DNA of 64,000 nt. Source: Kitasatospora papulosa (GTDB taxonomy: Bacteria; Actinomycetota; Actinomycetes; Streptomycetales; Streptomycetaceae). Position 1 is the first letter of the stretch, and each line of letters begins with the position of its first letter. Of the stretch, positions 32,386 to 41,220 are shown piece by piece. A program made the position numbers and the translations under genes. The DNA is taken from the NCBI RefSeq assembly GCF_000717245.1, contig NZ_JNYQ01000013.1, forward strand, positions 62,001 through 126,000. Reading direction: 5' to 3'. The notes under the pieces are model-generated. The model made no database searches, was not told the DNA's origin, and worked only from the letters and a program-made list of their open reading frames with translations.

Positions 32386-33513
32386 ATGGCGGGCGTGGAA
32401 AATCCGGACGAGAACACGTACGCACCCGGCGTCGAGATCGAGACGCTCACCGCATTCGACCAGGCAGTGGCGGCCGGCACCCTCGCCGGCCACCGTGTCC
32501 AGTCCGTCGACCTGAGGGACCGGGGCGGGGCACTGCTCACGACCGACACCCGGGGGGCCGTCTTCCTCGGCTGTCCCATGGAGCCCCGCGCCGAGGCGAA
32601 GATACGCGCGGACGGGGCCTTCGTCTTCCCGCCGGTGCCCGGCCTCCCCTTCGATCCGTACCGCGGCCTGCTCTACACCCCCGACGCCCTGTACGAGGGC
32701 CTGGCGGAGGGGGGCTACGGGGCCACCCCGGACGCACGCGCGTACGACTGGTTCCAGCGGACCAGGTCGAACGGCGACGTCTTCGCCTCGATGCTGCGAG
32801 CGCTCCACGACGACGCCGTCTCCGACGCCCTGGACGAACACCTCGCCGGGGCACGGGTGGTGGGCGTGATGGGGGGTCACGCGATGGCCCGGGGCTCGGA
32901 GGAGTTCCACGGCGCGGCCCTCCTCGGCAGGGAACTGGCCCGCAGCGGTCTGACCGTGGCCACGGGCGGGGGCCCCGGCGCGATGGAGGCGGCCAACCTC
33001 GGCGCGTACGCCGCTCCGCACTCCGACGCCATGCTGCTCAAGGCCTGCGAACTCCTCGCCGCGACACCGTCGTTCGACCCGTCGGTGACCGACTGGGCGA
33101 AGGCCGCCTTCACGGTCCGGGAGCGCTGGCCCGAGGGCGGGTCCTCGGTCGCCGTCCCCACCTGGTTCTACGGCCACGAGCCGCCGAACGCCTTCGCGGA
33201 CCATATCGCCAAGTACTTCGCGAACGCCCTGCGCGAGGACGGGCTGCTGGCGCGTTCGACCGCCGGTGTGATCTTCCTGCCGGGTGCCGCGGGAACCGTG
33301 CAGGAGATCTTCGACAACGCGACACCGAACTACTACGAGTCGCGGTCCGCCCCCACCCCCATGGTGCTGGTGAACCGCGCGCACTGGACGGAGAAGCTGC
33401 CCGCCTGGCCGCTGCTCAGCTCGCTCGCGGCAGGCCGGGCGATGGAGTCCCGCATCGCGCTCGTCGACACGGTGGAGGAGGCGGCCCCGGCGCTCGCCCG
33501 GCTGACGGGCTGA
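32386..33513 (+). CDS. LOG-family Rossmann-fold nucleotide-binding protein
   Basis: A 375-residue protein. The C-terminal part shows LOG/lysine-decarboxylase-like motifs: VGVMGGHAMARG, TVATGGGPGAMEAANLGAY and FLPGAAGTVQEIFDN. The last replaces the canonical PGGxGTxxE. LOG enzymes release cytokinin bases from nucleotides, but the long N-terminal half and changed motif mean the activity here is uncertain. ATG 32386 is used; GTG 32395 is possible. Confidence 0.82.
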   Translation: MAGVENPDENTYAPGVEIETLTAFDQAVAAGTLAGHRVQSVDLRDRGGALLTTDTRGAVFLGCPMEPRAEAKIRADGAFVFPPVPGLPFDPYRGLLYTPDALYEGLAEGGYGATPDARAYDWFQRTRSNGDVFASMLRALHDDAVSDALDEHLAGARVVGVMGGHAMARGSEEFHGAALLGRELARSGLTVATGGGPGAMEAANLGAYAAPHSDAMLLKACELLAATPSFDPSVTDWAKAAFTVRERWPEGGSSVAVPTWFYGHEPPNAFADHIAKYFANALREDGLLARSTAGVIFLPGAAGTVQEIFDNATPNYYESRSAPTPMVLVNRAHWTEKLPAWPLLSSLAAGRAMESRIALVDTVEEAAPALARLTG

Positions 33514-33525
33514 CCCCGCCGGGGC

Positions 33526-33978
33526 TCAACGTGCGGCGAGCAGGGCGTCGAGGGCGTCGAAGAACGCCTCCCAGCCGTCCTCGGCCGCCGCGTACTGCTC
33601 GGGCGTGAGATTGCCGCCGCGCTGCCGGAAGACCATCTCGGTGGACTTCCGGCCGCGCTCGGCGAAGGTGACCGTGACCGTCTCGCCCTCGATGTCCGCG
33701 GGTGCGCTCCGGTCCTTCAGCGTGAAGACGAGCCGCTCGGGTGCGGTCACCTCCCGGTAGACGCCGTGGAAGGGCATGTCCGCGCCCGGCACCACGATGA
33801 CCAGGCTCCACGCGCCGCCTGGCGTGACGTCCATCGACACCCGGTCGAACGGCACGTCCGCCTCTCCCCCGTACCAGGCGGCGAAGTCCTCGGGGACCGT
33901 CCAGGCTTCGAAGACCCGTTCACGCGGCGCCGCGACGACCCGGGTGATGTCGATGCCCTCACGGGCCGGCTGCGTCAT
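33526..33978 (-). CDS. SRPBCC (AHSA1-like) domain protein
   Basis: A 150-residue START-like fold protein: ITRVVAAPRERVFEAWT at the start, the PGGAWSLVI core segment and a C-terminal helix (GWEAFFDALDALL). Members bind small hydrophobic ligands; no function is known for this one. It converges on the LOG-like gene with a 12-base gap and little room for a terminator. Confidence 0.85.
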   Translation of the reverse strand: MTQPAREGIDITRVVAAPRERVFEAWTVPEDFAAWYGGEADVPFDRVSMDVTPGGAWSLVIVVPGADMPFHGVYREVTAPERLVFTLKDRSAPADIEGETVTVTFAERGRKSTEMVFRQRGGNLTPEQYAAAEDGWEAFFDALDALLAAR

Positions 33979-34065
33979 GGTCCCTGCCCCTTCCGGAGGT
34001 CTCCGTCCAGGGGAGCACGCCCCCGGGAGAGCCGCCAGCCGGTGTCCGGGGCCGGCACCTCGCCC

Positions 34066-35091
34066 TCAGACCGCCGGGGGAAGCACCACCGTCTCCTCCG
34101 GGTCGAACGTCACGCCCACGACGGCCCCCTCCTCCGGGGTGTCCCGCAGACCGCACTCCGCCTCCAGGGCCGGACCGTCGCCGGGCCGCAGCTTGACGGT
34201 CACGTGGTGGCCGCGGAAGGTGCGTACGCCCACCGTGCAGCGCAGGCCGTCCTTCGGGCCGCTGATCCGCACCCCGCCCGGCCGCACCAGCACCTGGCAC
34301 GCGCCCTGCGGCGAGCCCTCGGGCACCGCCACCTTGCCCCAGGCCGTCTCGGCGGCGGTACCGGTGACCGTGGCCTCGACCAGGTTGTCGAAGCCGAGGA
34401 AGCGGGCCACGAAGGAGGAGGCGGGCCGCTGCCAGACCTCCAGGGGGGTGCCCGCCTGGGCGATCCGTCCGTCGCGCATGACGACGACCCGGTCGGCGAG
34501 CGCGAAGGCCTCGCCCTGGTCGTGGGTGACGGCGAGCACCGTGGTGCCCAGCCGGCCGAAGAGGGTGCGCAGTTCGACGACGAGCCGTTCGCGCAGGCTC
34601 CGGTCCAGCTGGCCCAGCGGTTCGTCCAGCATCAGCAGCTTCGGACGGGGTGCCAGCGCCCGGGCGAGCGCCACCCGCTGCTGTTCACCGCCGGACAGGG
34701 CCGCGACGGCCCGTCGGCCCGCGCCCGGCAGGCCTACCAGGTCCAGGAGTTCACCGGCCCTGCGGTCCCGCTCCGCCCGGGGCACGCCGTGCGTCTTCAG
34801 CCCGAAGGCGACGTTGGCGCCGACGTCCCGGTGCGGGAACAGCTGGTGGTCCTGGAACATCAGGCCCAGTCCCCGCCGGTGCACGGGCAGGGCCGTCTGG
34901 TCGGCGCCGTCCAGGTACACCCGCCCGTCGTCCAGGGGCTGCAGCCCGGCGACGGCCCGCAGGAGCGTCGACTTGCCGCTGCCGCTGGGTCCCAGCACAC
35001 AGACGATCTCGTGGTCCGCGACCTCCAGGTCCACGGCGTCCAGCGCGGTCCGCTTCCCGAACCGGACCGTGGCCGACTCCACTGCCAGCAT
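34066..35091 (-). CDS. thiQ: Thiamine ABC transporter ATPase (ThiQ-like)
   Basis: A 341-residue ATPase with Walker A GPSGSGKST, signature LSGGEQQRVALARAL, Walker B LLMLDEPLGQLD and switch histidine in VTHDQGEA. A C-terminal TOBE-like extension makes it longer than E. coli ThiQ. Its ATG follows the permease stop by two bases. It powers the thiamine importer indicated by the TPP riboswitch at the head of the operon. Confidence 0.85.
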   Translation of the reverse strand: MLAVESATVRFGKRTALDAVDLEVADHEIVCVLGPSGSGKSTLLRAVAGLQPLDDGRVYLDGADQTALPVHRRGLGLMFQDHQLFPHRDVGANVAFGLKTHGVPRAERDRRAGELLDLVGLPGAGRRAVAALSGGEQQRVALARALAPRPKLLMLDEPLGQLDRSLRERLVVELRTLFGRLGTTVLAVTHDQGEAFALADRVVVMRDGRIAQAGTPLEVWQRPASSFVARFLGFDNLVEATVTGTAAETAWGKVAVPEGSPQGACQVLVRPGGVRISGPKDGLRCTVGVRTFRGHHVTVKLRPGDGPALEAECGLRDTPEEGAVVGVTFDPEETVVLPPAV

Positions 35092-35093
35092 CT

Positions 35094-36788
35094 CTAGAAC
35101 TCCCCGGATCGGTCGGTGCGGATACGTTCGAGCAGCAGCAGCGACACCGCGCAGACGAGCATCAGGATCGTGCTGAGGGCCATCGCCTGGCCGTAGTTGA
35201 GCTCCCCGGAGCGCCCCAGCAGTCTGGCGACGGCGACCGGCAGCGTGGGGTTGTCGGGGCGTGCGATGAACACGGTGGCGCCGAACTCCCCGAGCGACAC
35301 GGCGAAGGCGAACCCGGCGGCCACCAGCACCGCCCGCCGTACCAGCGGCAGGTCGACCTCGCGCCAGGCCCGCAGCGGCGAGGCTCCGAGCACCGCCGCC
35401 GCCTCCCGCAACCGGTGGTCCACCGCGCGCAGGACGGGCAGCATGGTCCGCACCACGAAGGGGACACCCACCAGGGCCTGGGCGAGCGGCACGAGGATCC
35501 AGGACGTACGCAGGTCGAGCGGCGGCTCGTCCAGGGTGATCAGGAAGCCGAAGCCGACGGTGACCGCCGACACCCCGAGCGGCAGCATCAGCAGGGCGTC
35601 GAATCCCCGCACCAGCCGGCCGGCCCGCCTGGTCAGCGCGGCGGCCGCGAGCCCGCCGATCACGAGGGCGATGAGGGTGGCGGCCAGTGCGTAGCGCAGG
35701 GAGTTGCCGATGGCGTCGACGGGCGGCACCAGGAACGTCGAGCCGTTCGCGTCCGCGGACCCCAGCGCACGGTAGAAGCCGAACCCGTACCCGCCGGAGG
35801 TGTCCAGGGAGCGTTCCACGAGGACGCCGAGCGGCAGCAGGACGAGCAGCAGCACGGTCAGCAGCACACCGCCGAGCAGCGCACGCTGCCCGGCTCCCCG
35901 GGGCGGCCGCGCGGTCTGCGCCGGATCGACGAGCTTCAGTGCCGTCTCCCGGCGCCGAACGGTCCACGCGTGGACGGCGAGAATCCCGCCGACCGCGGCG
36001 AACTGCACCAGGGTCAGCACGGCGGCCGTCGGCAGGTCGAGGAGCTGGGCGGTCTGCCGGTAGATCTCCACCTCCAGCGTGGAGTAGCCCGGGCCGCCGA
36101 GGATCTGCACGACCCCGAAGGAGGTGAAGGTGAAGAGGAAGACCATGAGCGCCGCAGCGGCGACGGCGGGGACCAGCGCGGGCAGCGTCACACGCCGCCA
36201 CGCGGCGAGACGTCCGGCGCCGAGCACCCGCGCGGCCTCCTCCTGCCGGGGGTCCAGCTGGGCCCAGAGACCGCCCACCGTCCGTACGACGACCGCGTAG
36301 TTGAAGAACACGTGGGCGAGCAGGATCGCCCACACCGTGGTGTCGAGCCGGACCCCCCAGAGCTGGTCGAGGAACCCGCCGCGTCCCAGCAGCGCGAGGA
36401 ACGCCGTGCCCACCACGACGGTCGGCAGGACGAAGGGCACGGTCACCACGGCCCTCAGCAGCTGCTTGCCGGGGAACTCGAGGCGGGCGAAGACATAGGC
36501 GCCCGGCAGTGCGATCAGGAGGGTGAGCGCGGTCGAGGCGAGGGCCTGCCAGGTGGTGAACCGGAGGACGTCGAGGATGTCCGGGCGGCTCAGCACCGTG
36601 CCGATCCGGCCGAACTGCCAGACGCCGTCCGCCTTCAGCCCGCGGCCGACGATCGCGGCGACCGGATAGGCGAAGAACAGCGCGAAGAACGCGACGGGCA
36701 CGGCCATGAGCCCGAGCCGCGTCGCGTTCCCCCCGCGCGGGGGCCGCGCGGCTACTTCACGACGAGCGAGGACCACGACTGGACCCAC
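35094..36788 (-). CDS. thiP: Thiamine ABC transporter permease (ThiP-like, fused)
   Basis: A 564-residue membrane protein with two tandem permease halves and about twelve membrane segments. Each half has an EAA loop (RQEEAARVLGAGRLAAWRRV and LREAAAVLGASPLRAWREV). The fused architecture is that of ThiP/FbpB. The start shown is GTG 36788, overlapping the end of thiB by 37 bases; GTG 36776 and ATG 36707 are alternatives. Confidence 0.85.
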   Translation of the reverse strand: MGPVVVLARREVAARPPRGGNATRLGLMAVPVAFFALFFAYPVAAIVGRGLKADGVWQFGRIGTVLSRPDILDVLRFTTWQALASTALTLLIALPGAYVFARLEFPGKQLLRAVVTVPFVLPTVVVGTAFLALLGRGGFLDQLWGVRLDTTVWAILLAHVFFNYAVVVRTVGGLWAQLDPRQEEAARVLGAGRLAAWRRVTLPALVPAVAAAALMVFLFTFTSFGVVQILGGPGYSTLEVEIYRQTAQLLDLPTAAVLTLVQFAAVGGILAVHAWTVRRRETALKLVDPAQTARPPRGAGQRALLGGVLLTVLLLVLLPLGVLVERSLDTSGGYGFGFYRALGSADANGSTFLVPPVDAIGNSLRYALAATLIALVIGGLAAAALTRRAGRLVRGFDALLMLPLGVSAVTVGFGFLITLDEPPLDLRTSWILVPLAQALVGVPFVVRTMLPVLRAVDHRLREAAAVLGASPLRAWREVDLPLVRRAVLVAAGFAFAVSLGEFGATVFIARPDNPTLPVAVARLLGRSGELNYGQAMALSTILMLVCAVSLLLLERIRTDRSGEF

Positions 36789-37846
36789 TGCTCACGGTTC
36801 TTGGCGATCTTCTCCGGGGCCACGGTGGCCGGCTCGTCCACCGTCGCACCGAACTTCGTGAACAGCTCCGGCAGCTTCGCGTCCTTCGCCACCGGGTTCA
36901 CGAACATGTTCAGCGGCATGTCCTCCTGGAACTGCTTGCCGATCAGGAAGTCCAGCAGCGCCTTGCCGCCCGCCTCGTTCCTCGCGCCGTCCAGCAGACC
37001 GGCGAACTCGATCTGGCGGAAGCAGGTCCCGGTGGCGACACCGGTCGGGGCCTCGGCCGGCTGCGGGTCGGCGTAGAGCACCTCGACGGGCGGGCTGGAG
37101 GCGTAGGAGACGACGAGCGGACGGTCGGCCTTGGCCTTCCTGCCGCCCGCGGATCCGGAGAACTCGTCGTTGTACGCCTGCTCCCAGCCGTCGACGACCT
37201 TGACGCCGTTGTCCTTCAGCTTCTTCCAGTAGTCCTGGTAGCCGGTCTCGCCGTGGGCGGCGACCGTGCCGAGGAGGAACCCGAGGCCGGGCGACGAGGT
37301 CGCGGCGTTCTCGGTGACGAGGAGGTTCTTGTACGCGGGCTTCAGCAGGTCGTCGAAGGTCTGCGGCGGGTCGAGCTTCTTGTCCGCGAAGTACTTCTTG
37401 TCGTAGTTGACGCAGATGTCACCGGTGTCGACGGGCGTCACCCGGTGCTGATCGGCGTCGAGCTGGACGTCGGCCGGGACGCGGTCCAGCCCCTTCGCCT
37501 CGTACGGCGTGAACAGACCGTTGTCGAGGGCACGGGAGAGCAGCGTGTTGTCGGCACCGAAGAACACGTCGCCCCGGGGCGAACCCTTGGTCAGGATCTC
37601 CTGGTTGAGCGCCGCTCCGGCGTCACCGCTCTTGAGCACCTTGACCTTGTAGCCGGTCTCCTCGGTGAACGCCTTCAGGACGGCGTCCGACGCGTTGAAG
37701 GAGTCGTGGCTGACCAGGGTGACGGTCTTCGACCCGCCCCCCGTGCCGTCGGAAGCCTCGTCGCCGGAGCCGCCGCAGCCCGCGAGCGCGGTGACACCGA
37801 GCGCGGCGGCGAGGGCGGTCGCCGCGTACGTCGTGGTGGTCCTCAT
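36752..37846 (-). CDS. thiB: Thiamine ABC transporter substrate-binding lipoprotein (ThiB-like)
   Basis: A 364-residue periplasmic-type binding protein anchored by lipobox LAGC (Cys near residue 24). SHDSFNASDAV, GDAGAALNQEILTKGSPRGD and the FGADNTLLSRAL segment are typical of the ThiB/TbpA group. ATG 37846 has AGGAGG upstream. A TPP riboswitch lies directly upstream, strongly supporting thiamine or a derivative as ligand. Confidence 0.9.
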   Translation of the reverse strand: MRTTTTYAATALAAALGVTALAGCGGSGDEASDGTGGGSKTVTLVSHDSFNASDAVLKAFTEETGYKVKVLKSGDAGAALNQEILTKGSPRGDVFFGADNTLLSRALDNGLFTPYEAKGLDRVPADVQLDADQHRVTPVDTGDICVNYDKKYFADKKLDPPQTFDDLLKPAYKNLLVTENAATSSPGLGFLLGTVAAHGETGYQDYWKKLKDNGVKVVDGWEQAYNDEFSGSAGGRKAKADRPLVVSYASSPPVEVLYADPQPAEAPTGVATGTCFRQIEFAGLLDGARNEAGGKALLDFLIGKQFQEDMPLNMFVNPVAKDAKLPELFTKFGATVDEPATVAPEKIAKNREQWVQSWSSLVVK

Positions 37847-37929
37847 GATGATCCTCCTGGAGATGACCAGGAAGAGACGCGGCCCCACCCGCTCGGCGAG
37901 CGGGCAGGGCGCAACAGCTTGAGTAAGGT

Positions 37930-38040
37930 CCGAACTTCCTACCCGGAATGACCCGGGCGAGGTTCAGAGGGTCTGCGGCCGACCTGTCCTCGGTGCCGCA
38001 CTCTCAGCGCTGTGGCGCTCCCCTGTCGGAATGTGAAGTT
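37930..38040 (-). promoter_or_regulatory. TPP riboswitch (THI element)
   Basis: The coding strand carries the conserved THI-box parts in order: ACAGGGGAGC, CTGAGAGTGCGGC, the ACCCTCTGAACC segment, and CCGGGTCATTCCGGGTAGGA. Flanking AACTTC and GAAGTT can form the closing P1 helix. It lies about 90 bases before thiB. When thiamine pyrophosphate binds, downstream expression should fall. Confidence 0.92.
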
Positions 38041-38111
38041 GTCTCCGAGCCAGGCTACACCGGCCGGATCACGTCGCACCGGCCGGATCGTGTACGCCCG
38101 CCGGAACCGTC

Positions 38112-39218
38112 TCAGCGCTCGGAGGCCGCCAGCTGCCCGCAGGCCCCGTCGATCTCCTGGCCGCGGGTGTCCCGGACCGTGACCGGCACACCGTGACGCG
38201 CGATGGCCTCGACGAACGCCTTCTCGTCCTCGGGCCGCGAGGCGGTCCACTTGGAGCCCGGGGTCGGGTTCAGCGGGATGAGGTTGACGTGCACCCTCTT
38301 GCCCTTGAGCAGCCGGCCCAGCCGGTCGCCCCGCCACGCCTGGTCGTTGATGTCCCGGATCAGCGCGTACTCGATGGAGATGCGGCGGCCCGACTTCTCG
38401 GCGTACTCCCACGCGGCGTCGAGCACCTCGCGGACCTTCCAGCGGGTGTTCACAGGCACGAGGGTGTCACGCAGCTCGTCGTCCGGAGCGTGCAGGGAGA
38501 CCGCGAGCCGGCACTTGAAGCCCTCGTCGGCGAAGCGCAGCATCGCCGGCACCAGGCCCACGGTGGACACGGTGATCCCACGCTGCGAGAGACCCAGGCC
38601 GTCCGGCTCCGGATCCGTCAGCCGCCGGATCGCCCCGACCACGCGCTTGTAGTTGGCCAGCGGCTCGCCCATGCCCATGAAGACGATGTTGGACAGCCGT
38701 GCCGGCCCGCCCGGGACCTCGCCGTCGCGCAGCGCCCGCATGCCGTCCACGATCTGGTGGACGATCTCGGCGGTCGACAGGTTGCGGTCGAGCCCCGCCT
38801 GCCCGGTCGCGCAGAACGGACAGTTCATGCCGCAGCCCGCCTGGGACGAGATGCACATGGTCACCCGGTCCGGGTACCGCATGAGGACGGACTCGACGAG
38901 CGTGCCGTCGTGCAGCTTCCACAGCGTCTTACGGGTGGTGTCGTCGTCGCAGCTGATGTGGCGCAGGACCGACATCAGCTCGGGGAACATCGCCTCGGCC
39001 AGCTTGTCGCGCGAGGCGGCCGGAATGTTGGTCCACTCCGCCGGATCGTGCGCGTACCGCGTGAAGTAGTGCTGCGACAGCTGCTTGGCGCGGAAGGGCT
39101 TCTCGCCGGTCGCGGCGACTGCTTCCTTGCGCTCGTCGGGCGTGAGGTCGGCGAGGTGCCGCGGCGGCCGCTTGGCTCCACGGGGCGCGACGAAAGTGAG
39201 TTCTCCGGGCTTAGGCAT
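38112..39218 (-). CDS. rlmN: 23S rRNA/tRNA (adenine C2) methyltransferase RlmN
   Basis: A 368-residue radical-SAM enzyme that methylates C2 of A2503 in 23S rRNA and A37 in some tRNAs. The [4Fe-4S] motif is CGMNCPFC (C129, C133, C136), and the C-terminal Cys near 360 (IDGACGQLA) is the methyl-carrying residue. FMGMGEPLANY is the family signature. ATG 39218 is preceded by GGAGGAA. It is a single gene between the riboswitch operon and cdsA. Confidence 0.95.
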   Translation of the reverse strand: MPKPGELTFVAPRGAKRPPRHLADLTPDERKEAVAATGEKPFRAKQLSQHYFTRYAHDPAEWTNIPAASRDKLAEAMFPELMSVLRHISCDDDTTRKTLWKLHDGTLVESVLMRYPDRVTMCISSQAGCGMNCPFCATGQAGLDRNLSTAEIVHQIVDGMRALRDGEVPGGPARLSNIVFMGMGEPLANYKRVVGAIRRLTDPEPDGLGLSQRGITVSTVGLVPAMLRFADEGFKCRLAVSLHAPDDELRDTLVPVNTRWKVREVLDAAWEYAEKSGRRISIEYALIRDINDQAWRGDRLGRLLKGKRVHVNLIPLNPTPGSKWTASRPEDEKAFVEAIARHGVPVTVRDTRGQEIDGACGQLAASER

Positions 39219-39322
39219 GGTTCCTCCAGTGTCGCAGACACGCCGTGGTACTCAGGGCCGCCCGCGAACCGGGCAGGCCACGAGAGCCCGCGGGAGCAGC
39301 AAGGACAGGCCTTTCACGGCCC

Positions 39323-39344
39323 GGTCACGGCCCGGGCCGTGACC
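39323..39344. repeat. 22-bp perfect palindrome between cdsA and rlmN
   Basis: The bases starting GGTCACGGCC and ending GGCCGTGACC form an uninterrupted 22-bp palindrome, with part of the arm repeated just to the left (TTCACGGCCCGGTCACGG). It is about 105 bases upstream of rlmN's start and could be an operator for rlmN or a cruciform. Confidence 0.6.
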
Positions 39345-39405
39345 GATCGCACTGACGGACCGGCTCAGGGGAGAGGGGTTCCGGAGGGTGCCCGCGGAGA
39401 CAGCA

Positions 39406-39438
39406 GTGGGGGCCGTCGCTCCGGGCGACGGCCCCCAC
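39406..39438 (-). terminator. Terminator hairpin after cdsA
   Basis: GTGGGGGCCGTCGC (39406-39419) pairs with GCGACGGCCCCCAC (39425-39438), a 14-bp perfect stem with a 5-base loop. It starts 25 bases past the end of cdsA. Confidence 0.82.
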
Positions 39439-39462
39439 ACACGTGAACCGGGGTCCGGCGGG

Positions 39463-40548
39463 TCAGCCGGACCCGACGAACAGCACCAGCAGCAGCCATA
39501 CGACCGGCGCACTCGGCAGGAGCGAGTCGAGCCGGTCCATGATGCCGCCGTGGCCGGGCAGCAGCGTGCCCATGTCCTTGATCCCGAGATCCCGCTTGAT
39601 CATGGACTCGCCCAGGTCCCCCAGCGTGGCGCTGGCGGCGACGGCGAGGCCGATCAGCAGGCCCTGCCACCAGGTCCCGCCGTCGATCAGGAACTCCATG
39701 CACAGGGCGCCGGCCACCATCGCGAAGCCGACCGCGCCGAACAGACCCTCACGGGTCTTCCCCGGGCTGATGCGGGGCGCCAGCTTGTGGGTGCCGAAGC
39801 GCCAGCCGACGGCGTACGCGCCGGTGTCGCTGACCACCGTCAGCAGCAGGAAGGTCAGCACGCGCCACGCGCCGTCGTCCGCGGTGAGCATCATCGCGAC
39901 GAACGTCGCCAGGAACGGGACGTAGAACACCGCGAAGACACCGGCCGTGACGTCCTTGAGGTATCCCTCGGGCGGCTCGGTCATACGCCACACCAGCACC
40001 GCCAGTGCCGTGAGCGCCATGGCGACCCAGGCGCCCTCCGACTCCCGCACGTAACCGGCGACCACCATGGCCGCGCCGCCGACGGCGAGCGGCACGAGCG
40101 GGGCGTTGATGCCCTTGCGTTCCTTGAGACGGGAGGTGAGCTCCCAGAGGCCGACCACCACCGCCAGCACGACCACGCCGACGAAGACGGCCTTCACGAT
40201 GAAGAGGGAGCCGACGACGAGGGCACCGAGACCGACACCGACGCCTATGGCGGCGCGGAGGTCACGCCCCGCGCGCTTCTTCTGCGGCGGGGGCGGCAGC
40301 GGGGTCGACATGGGCTCCTGCGGCTTCTCGTCACGGAACAGGGGGCCGCTGACGCGCGCGGCGTCCCCGTTCCGGTCGTCGCGGTCGTCAGCGTCTCTAC
40401 CTGCGTCGGGAACGTCCGGCACGATGGGCATGGGCCGAGTCTGCTGGGCGGCGTGCACATCGTATGCAGGACCCGCCGGAGGGGCTCCCATCTCGGGGGT
40501 GCTCCGGTAACCGGCTCCCTGCGGGGCGCCCCAGGAAGAGTCGTTCAT
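39463..40548 (-). CDS. cdsA: Phosphatidate cytidylyltransferase
   Basis: A 361-residue membrane enzyme that makes CDP-diacylglycerol from CTP and phosphatidate for phospholipid synthesis. The first ~95 residues are a Pro/Asp-rich cytoplasmic extension, then about eight membrane segments. The signature SMIKRDLGIKDMGTLLPGHG continues into GIMDR near the C-terminus. Its ATG shares one base with frr's TGA, so it is coupled to frr. Confidence 0.95.
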   Translation of the reverse strand: MNDSSWGAPQGAGYRSTPEMGAPPAGPAYDVHAAQQTRPMPIVPDVPDAGRDADDRDDRNGDAARVSGPLFRDEKPQEPMSTPLPPPPQKKRAGRDLRAAIGVGVGLGALVVGSLFIVKAVFVGVVVLAVVVGLWELTSRLKERKGINAPLVPLAVGGAAMVVAGYVRESEGAWVAMALTALAVLVWRMTEPPEGYLKDVTAGVFAVFYVPFLATFVAMMLTADDGAWRVLTFLLLTVVSDTGAYAVGWRFGTHKLAPRISPGKTREGLFGAVGFAMVAGALCMEFLIDGGTWWQGLLIGLAVAASATLGDLGESMIKRDLGIKDMGTLLPGHGGIMDRLDSLLPSAPVVWLLLVLFVGSG

Positions 40549-41105
40549 CAGACTTCGAGCAGCTCGGCTTCCTTGTGCTTGAGCAGCTCGTCCACCTGCG
40601 CGACGTACTTCGCGGTGGTGTCGTCGAGCTCCTTCTCCGCGCGGCGGACCTCGTCCTCGCCGGACTCCTTGTCCTTGACGAGCTTGTCGAGCGACTCCTT
40701 GGCCTTGCGGCGGATGGAGCGGATCGAGATCTTGGAGTCCTCGGCCTTGGTCTTGGCGACCTTGATGAACTCCTTGCGGCGGTCCTGAGTGAGCTCGGGG
40801 AACGTCACACGGATGATGTTGCCGTCGTTGCTCGGGTTGACGCCGAGGTCGGAGTCGCGGATCGCCTGCTCGATGTTGCGCAGCGCGGTCTTGTCGAACG
40901 GGGTCACCACGGCCATGCGCGGCTCGGGGACCGAGAACGAGGCCAGCTGGTTGATCGGGGTCAGCGCGCCGTAGTAGTCGGCGACGATCTTGTTGAACAT
41001 CGCCGGGTGCGCACGGCCGGTACGGATCGCGGCGAAGTCCTCTTTCGCGACCACGACGGCCTTCTCCATCTTCTCCTCGGCCTCGAGGAGGATTTCTTCG
41101 ATCAC
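40548..41105 (-). CDS. frr: Ribosome recycling factor
   Basis: A 185-residue protein, the canonical length. With EF-G it splits post-termination ribosomes. Family segments are AAIRTGRAHPAMF, INQLASFSVPEPRM, NDGNIIRVTFPELT and a long charged C-terminal helix. Of two adjacent GTG codons, 41105 has the better spacing from the GGAG ribosome site. It is followed directly by cdsA; pyrH is 115 bases upstream. Confidence 0.95.
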   Translation of the reverse strand: MIEEILLEAEEKMEKAVVVAKEDFAAIRTGRAHPAMFNKIVADYYGALTPINQLASFSVPEPRMAVVTPFDKTALRNIEQAIRDSDLGVNPSNDGNIIRVTFPELTQDRRKEFIKVAKTKAEDSKISIRSIRRKAKESLDKLVKDKESGEDEVRRAEKELDDTTAKYVAQVDELLKHKEAELLEV

Positions 41106-41220
41106 CACGTGCTCCTGCGTGTCTTGAGCGGACCCGGCATCGTCGGGTCCTGCGGATCCTGCGTCGCGTCCTCACCTGCACGGTGTCCGACCGGCAGGCC
41201 GTTGTCCATCTTGTGGGCCG

